Assembly: GCA_035575095.1 (NCBI GenBank)
Contig: DATLYF010000164.1
Location: forward strand, 1 to 11,051
DNA length: 11,051 nt
Origin: DATLYF01 sp035575095
Lineage (GTDB): Bacteria > Pseudomonadota > Gammaproteobacteria > Competibacterales > Competibacteraceae
Direction: 5' to 3'
Shown here: piece by piece, positions 7,615-11,051 of the stretch
Layout of the letters: each line of letters opens with the position of its first letter
Position numbering within the stretch: position 1 is the first letter of the stretch
Made by a program: the position numbers and the translations under genes
Notes under the pieces: model-generated
The model's input: only the letters and a program-made list of their open reading frames with translations
Database searches by the model: none
What the model was told of the DNA's origin: nothing

Positions 7615-10548
7615 TCAGCGCGCTGCCGCCAGCGCCCGCTCTCGCTCTATCTTGCGGAACGCCGCCTCGGCCCGCAGCGGCTTGCCGATGTAATAACCCT
7701 GGGCGTAGTCCACGCCGAACTCCCTGAGCAGGTCCAGCGCCGGCTCGGTCTCCACTGCCTCGGCGATGGTCTGCTTGCCGAAGCCGGCGGCGGTCTGGGC
7801 GATGGCGCGCACCAGCGTCTGATCATCCATGTTGCGGGCCAGATCGCGGACGAAGGCGCCGTTGATCTTGAGAAAATCCACCGGCAGGTGCTTGAGGTAA
7901 TAAAACGAGGAGAAGCCGATGCCGAAGTTGTCCAGGGCGAAGCGGCAGCCTAATTCCTTGACCCCTAGCATCAGGCTGCTGGCCACGGCAAAGTCGGACA
8001 CCGCAGCGGTCTCATTGATCTCGAAGACGATGTTGCGGGTAGCGACCGGATGGCGCTCCAGCTCGCGGCGGATGTGGGGCAGGAGTTGCGGATCGTTGAA
8101 AGCATGGCCGGAGAGATTGATGGAAAAGCCCACCTCGAGACCGCGCAGGTTGACCACGGCGAGCGCCTCGAAGGCTTTGCTGACCACCAGCCGGTCGACA
8201 GCATGGATCATGCCGCCGCGCTCTGCCGCCTCGATGAAGCGAGCGGCGCTGATCACTCCGCCGCGTTCGTCGAGCATGCGCAGCAGCACCTCGAAATAGG
8301 CGATATTGCCGGTGCGTAGCTCGATGATGGGTTGGAAGTAGAGCACGAAGCGGTCGTTGGTCAGGGCCTGGGAGACCTTGTCCTTCCAATAGGCGCGCTG
8401 GCGTACCCGCTCCCAGGTCTTGTCCGCCTCCGAATAGATGTGATAGCAGCCACCACCCTGCTCGCGCGCCTTATGCAGCGCCAGGTCGGCGTTGCCCAAC
8501 AGGTCGGAGGGTGTGCGGCCGTGTTCCGGAAAGCAGGCGATGCCGATGCTCACCGACAGGGCGGCGCTGTGCTCACCGGCCGTCACTGGGGTGCGGCGCA
8601 GGGCGCGGTTGAGGCTCTCCGCCAACTGTGGACCGAGATCGGCGTTGTCGCCCGTGAGCACCAGGGCAAACTCCTCGCCGCCCAGGCGGGCGCGCAGCTC
8701 AGCCGGTACCTTGTCGCTGGCCAGCAGGCGGGCGACTACCTTGAGCGCCAGATCGGCGCTGTGGTAACCGCCGCTCTCCATGAGCTGCTGATACTGGTCC
8801 AGGCGCAGCAGCAGCAAGGCCGCCGGCGCGTTGGCCGCGGCACGCAGCCGGTGCTCGAGCTCCTCGACGAAACGGCGCCGGTTGGGCAGACCGGTGAGGG
8901 CGTCGTGCTCGGTCATCCAGGCCAGGCGCGACTCGTTGCTGCGTCGTTCGGTGCTATCCACACCGATGGATAGGATCAGCGGATCCTCGCCGGGCTTGCC
9001 CGGGAGGCGCGAGTGATACCAGGAGATGCTGCGGATGGTGCCGTCCTTGCGGATGGTCAGCGACTCGTGGCTGAGATGGTCGAGACGGTGCTTGCGCAGC
9101 GCCAGCTCTTCCTTGAGACGCCAGCGCAGCCCCGCCGCGCCCTCGGCGAACAGGGTTTCGAAGAAATCCCGCCCCCGCAACTCCGTCTCCTTGTAACCGG
9201 TCAGGTTCTGGGCGGTGGGGTTAGCGGTAAGGATACGGCCCTGGCCGTCCTGGGTCAGCACCGCCACCTGGGCGGCGGTCAGGATGCCGCTGAGAAAGCC
9301 GTGCTCGCGGCCAAGCTCGGCCAAGCGTTCGTTGGCCGCGCGGCACTGTTCGGCGTTCTCGGCTTCGGCCCGGTCCAACGCCTTGCTCACCGCCATCAGG
9401 CCGCGCCCGAGCCGGTCCACCTCGTCGCCGCCACTGGCACGGCACTGCCGCGCCAGTTCCTCCCAGGCACGGCCGAACTGCCGCTGCGCCAGCAGCGGCA
9501 GAGACCGGGTGATGGCGCCGAGGCGGCCGAGCGGCCCCCACAGCACCGTCAGCAGCACGCCGCCGGCCAGCACCCAGGCCAGCACACCGCCGAGCAGCAC
9601 GATACCCAGGCCGCTGCCGCCGGCCAGGTCAGTGACGCTTTGTGCCAGCACCAGCCGCGGAGCGCCGGTGGCGCTCGGCAGTGGCAGCAGGACGAGCTCG
9701 TAGCGCCGCTGGTTCCAGTCTAGGGACAGCCGGGCCGCGCCCTCGGGCAACCGCTGGCGGGAGGCAGCGCTCTGCAGCAACTGCTGCAGCCGGCTGCCCT
9801 CGCCGATGCCGAGCAGCCGCTGCCCCCAGTCGGCCAGCACCGTTCCCGGCCCCGGGCCGGCTTCGAGAGGCAGCAGCACCCCTGCCTCGCCGCCGCTGAC
9901 GCGCTGCAACGCCTGTAGCACGGGCGCCAGCGGCGCCACCGCCAGGACCGCACCGACCTGGCGCCTGTCCTGGTGCATCGGCACCACGGTGTAGAGCCAG
10001 CAGGTGGCGGCGCAGTGCAGCGCCTGCACCGGCGTACCGCTGCCGCTCACCTGACGGGTCCAGTTGAGCACCTGCTGCGCCCGGCTATGCTCTGCGCCGT
10101 CGCCTTCCCAGGCGGCCAGCAGACGGTTGCCGCGGTCGTACAGGGCAAGCGCGCTCACTCGCCAGCGCTGCCCCAGGTCGCCGCCCAGCAGTTCCAGCAA
10201 CTCCTGCAAGCGGGCGGCATCGGCGCTGGGCAGAAACTCCCGCAGCCCGGGCTGATTGGGCAGTTGCTGGGCCAGTTGCTGCAGCCGGTCCAGCTCGTTC
10301 TGCACCCGCTCTTGCAGTTCCCGCTGGCTACGCGCCAGCGACAGCCGGTGCTGCTCGGCGAAGGTTTGCTGTTGGTGGCTGTGGCTGTACAGCACCTGGC
10401 CGGCGATGAGCGCAGCCAGCGCTGCGACCACTGCCAGGACTGCCTTCCACTTCAGGCTGAAGATGCCGCCGACGGCCTGGCCCTCGCCCACGGCCGTACC
10501 GCTTTCGCCGGCATCCGTTCGCTGGTTGTCTTTGTGCGCTTCGACCAC
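7615..10548 (-). CDS. Membrane PAS-GGDEF-EAL protein, catalytic sites substituted
   Basis: The protein has 977 residues and starts with GTG, seven bases after GGGGAG. In order it has a cytosolic tail, a membrane segment (35-55), a periplasmic sensor region (56-312), a second membrane segment (313-337), a HAMP-like linker (about 335-395), PAS (about 415-540), GGDEF (about 545-705) and EAL (about 720-970). In GGDEF the signature is GGEEF (623-627), but by alignment the first metal Asp is Arg582, the guanine-contacting Asn is Met590, and the RxxD inhibitory site is absent. In EAL, Glu753 (EVL), Asn811, Glu843, Asp873, Lys894, Glu930 and Gln950 are kept. However, the DDFG motif reads DNFG (Asn874) and KID reads KIN (Asn896). 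Family knowledge makes synthase activity unlikely and hydrolase activity doubtful. A c-di-GMP receptor or signal relay, broadly LapD-like in layout, is inferred. It is convergent with slt and divergent from mnmA, and shows no operon partner. Confidence 0.94.
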   Translation of the reverse strand: MVEAHKDNQRTDAGESGTAVGEGQAVGGIFSLKWKAVLAVVAALAALIAGQVLYSHSHQQQTFAEQHRLSLARSQRELQERVQNELDRLQQLAQQLPNQPGLREFLPSADAARLQELLELLGGDLGQRWRVSALALYDRGNRLLAAWEGDGAEHSRAQQVLNWTRQVSGSGTPVQALHCAATCWLYTVVPMHQDRRQVGAVLAVAPLAPVLQALQRVSGGEAGVLLPLEAGPGPGTVLADWGQRLLGIGEGSRLQQLLQSAASRQRLPEGAARLSLDWNQRRYELVLLPLPSATGAPRLVLAQSVTDLAGGSGLGIVLLGGVLAWVLAGGVLLTVLWGPLGRLGAITRSLPLLAQRQFGRAWEELARQCRASGGDEVDRLGRGLMAVSKALDRAEAENAEQCRAANERLAELGREHGFLSGILTAAQVAVLTQDGQGRILTANPTAQNLTGYKETELRGRDFFETLFAEGAAGLRWRLKEELALRKHRLDHLSHESLTIRKDGTIRSISWYHSRLPGKPGEDPLILSIGVDSTERRSNESRLAWMTEHDALTGLPNRRRFVEELEHRLRAAANAPAALLLLRLDQYQQLMESGGYHSADLALKVVARLLASDKVPAELRARLGGEEFALVLTGDNADLGPQLAESLNRALRRTPVTAGEHSAALSVSIGIACFPEHGRTPSDLLGNADLALHKAREQGGGCYHIYSEADKTWERVRQRAYWKDKVSQALTNDRFVLYFQPIIELRTGNIAYFEVLLRMLDERGGVISAARFIEAAERGGMIHAVDRLVVSKAFEALAVVNLRGLEVGFSINLSGHAFNDPQLLPHIRRELERHPVATRNIVFEINETAAVSDFAVASSLMLGVKELGCRFALDNFGIGFSSFYYLKHLPVDFLKINGAFVRDLARNMDDQTLVRAIAQTAAGFGKQTIAEAVETEPALDLLREFGVDYAQGYYIGKPLRAEAAFRKIERERALAAAR

Positions 10549-10555
10549 GCTCCGT

Positions 10556-10561
10556 CTCCCC
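10556..10561 (-). promoter_or_regulatory. Ribosome binding site deciding the GTG start of the GGDEF-EAL gene
   Basis: On the minus strand this reads GGGGAG, seven bases before the GTG at 10548. It supports the rare start codon. A perfect AGGAGG further upstream (10621-10616) has no start codon at a usable distance. Confidence 0.5.
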
Positions 10562-10580
10562 GTCTGTTCTGCTTATTCCT

Positions 10581-10605
10581 CGGCGCGCCGCCGGTCCGGC
10601 CGGAC
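10581..10605. repeat. Two adjacent perfect palindromes between the GGDEF-EAL gene and mnmA
   Basis: CGGCGCGCCG (10581-10590) is a perfect 10-bp palindrome. Three bases later comes GTCCGGCCGGAC (10594-10605), a perfect 12-bp palindrome that extends to 18 bp with one mismatched pair. They sit just upstream of the candidate mnmA -35 and within the likely leader of the GGDEF-EAL transcript. They could be a protein-binding site or an RNA hairpin. High GC content makes such palindromes commoner than average. Confidence 0.4.
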
Positions 10606-10610
10606 TGGGT

Positions 10611-10639
10611 TTGCGCCTCCTGGACGCTTCTTTGATAAT
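10611..10639 (+). promoter_or_regulatory. Candidate sigma-70 promoter of mnmA
   Basis: TTGCGC (10611-10616) is followed after exactly 17 bp by GATAAT (10634-10639, five of six to consensus), inside a sharp AT-rich patch of otherwise GC-rich DNA. Transcription would start near 10646 and give a leader of about 35 nt. A consensus-like TTGACA at 10671-10676 lies too close to the start codon to serve mnmA. Confidence 0.38.
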
Positions 10640-10682
10640 AATTAATTTTGGTAATCGGCAGTTACGAGAGTTGACAGTGGCG

Positions 10683-11051
10683 ATGGCTAAGCCGCGTGTG
10701 GTGGTGGGCATCTCCGGCGGGGTGGATTCCTCGGTGGCGGCGCTGCTGCTCAAGCAGCAGGGCTACGATGTCCACGGCGTGTTCATGAAGAACTGGGAGG
10801 AGAGCTTCGAGCCCGGCTATTGCACCGCCGCCGACGACCTGCGTGATGCCGAGGACGTGTGCGAGGTGCTGAATATCCCTCTGCACAAGGTCAACTTCAG
10901 CGCTGAATACCGGGAGCGGGTGTTCAGCCACTTCCTGGCAGAATACCGCCAGGGACGCACCCCCAACCCGGACATCCTCTGCAACAGCGAAATCAAGTTC
11001 AAGGCCTTCCTGGAGTACGCCGAGCGGCTCGGCGCCGAGCGCATCGCCACC
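10683..11051 (+). CDS. mnmA: tRNA-specific 2-thiouridylase MnmA (3' end missing)
   Basis: MnmA uses ATP and a relayed persulfide to thiolate U34 of the tRNAs for Lys, Glu and Gln. The 123 codons present show the PP-loop SGGVDSS (11-17) that binds ATP, the FMKNWEE segment (34-40), YCTAADDL (46-53), the VNFSAEY strand (70-76), and GRTPNPDILCNSEIKFKAF (91-109). Cys100 matches the first catalytic cysteine (Cys102 of E. coli). The second catalytic cysteine lies beyond the window. I chose the ATG at 10683. An in-frame GTG at 10677 has a better-placed GAGAG (10666-10670, six bases) and could be the true start, adding two residues. The gene is divergent from the GGDEF-EAL gene. Its appearance is that of an ordinary core gene. 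Confidence 0.96.
   Translation, partial: MAKPRVVVGISGGVDSSVAALLLKQQGYDVHGVFMKNWEESFEPGYCTAADDLRDAEDVCEVLNIPLHKVNFSAEYRERVFSHFLAEYRQGRTPNPDILCNSEIKFKAFLEYAERLGAERIAT

Noticed and set aside
10616..10621. Perfect Shine-Dalgarno AGGAGG on the minus strand
   Set aside because: No ATG, GTG or TTG lies four to twelve bases downstream on that strand, and the GGDEF-EAL gene has its own site next to its GTG.
10671..10676. TTGACA as a -35 element for mnmA
   Set aside because: It lies only six bases before the chosen ATG, so a promoter using it would start inside the coding region. No matching -10 follows at 16-18 bp.

Overview
The window is GC-rich, by eye roughly two thirds G+C, densely coding, and looks like bacterial chromosome. 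It is probably from a gammaproteobacterium, since it carries PPK1, a family-1 (Slt70) lytic transglycosylase, a DUF4124-type lytic transglycosylase, MnmA and a membrane GGDEF-EAL protein. The family of Ser/Thr-kinase-like proteins at the left edge is one I associate with sulfur-oxidising and related proteobacteria. I cannot name the genus. I see no insertion sequence, phage gene, CRISPR array, tRNA or rRNA, and most of the window is ordinary core genome.

Left block, minus strand, about 1-4465. Three genes are read right to left: polyphosphate kinase (ppk1, 4465-2192), then after 14 bp a CYTH-like/CHAD protein (2177-684), then after 78 bp a protein-kinase-like gene (605 to the window edge, incomplete). 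PPK1 makes polyphosphate and CHAD domains are known polyphosphate binders, so the first two fit together as a polyphosphate module. The third protein has a kinase fold signature but has lost the nucleotide-binding lysine, the catalytic aspartate and the DFG aspartate. It therefore looks like a pseudokinase, and this set is the most unusual part of the window. The CYTH half of the CHAD protein has also lost its catalytic ExExK motif.

Centre, plus strand, 4466-7448. A 240-bp divergent control region holds an AT-rich island that can serve as the -10 element in both directions, two short dyads and a possible 10-codon leader ORF. Two periplasmic lytic transglycosylases follow in tandem, 28 bp apart: a small DUF4124-SLT protein and a full-length Slt70. 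Both have signal peptides and intact catalytic glutamates, and neither has a clear Shine-Dalgarno sequence.

Right block. A 166-bp convergent gap separates slt from a 977-residue minus-strand sensor (periplasmic domain, HAMP, PAS, GGDEF, EAL). Its GGDEF and EAL domains both carry substitutions at metal- or substrate-binding positions, so it may sense or bind c-di-GMP rather than turn it over. Divergent from it, at the right edge, is the 5' part of mnmA (tRNA 2-thiouridylase). The 134-bp gap between these two genes holds a plausible mnmA promoter and two perfect palindromes.
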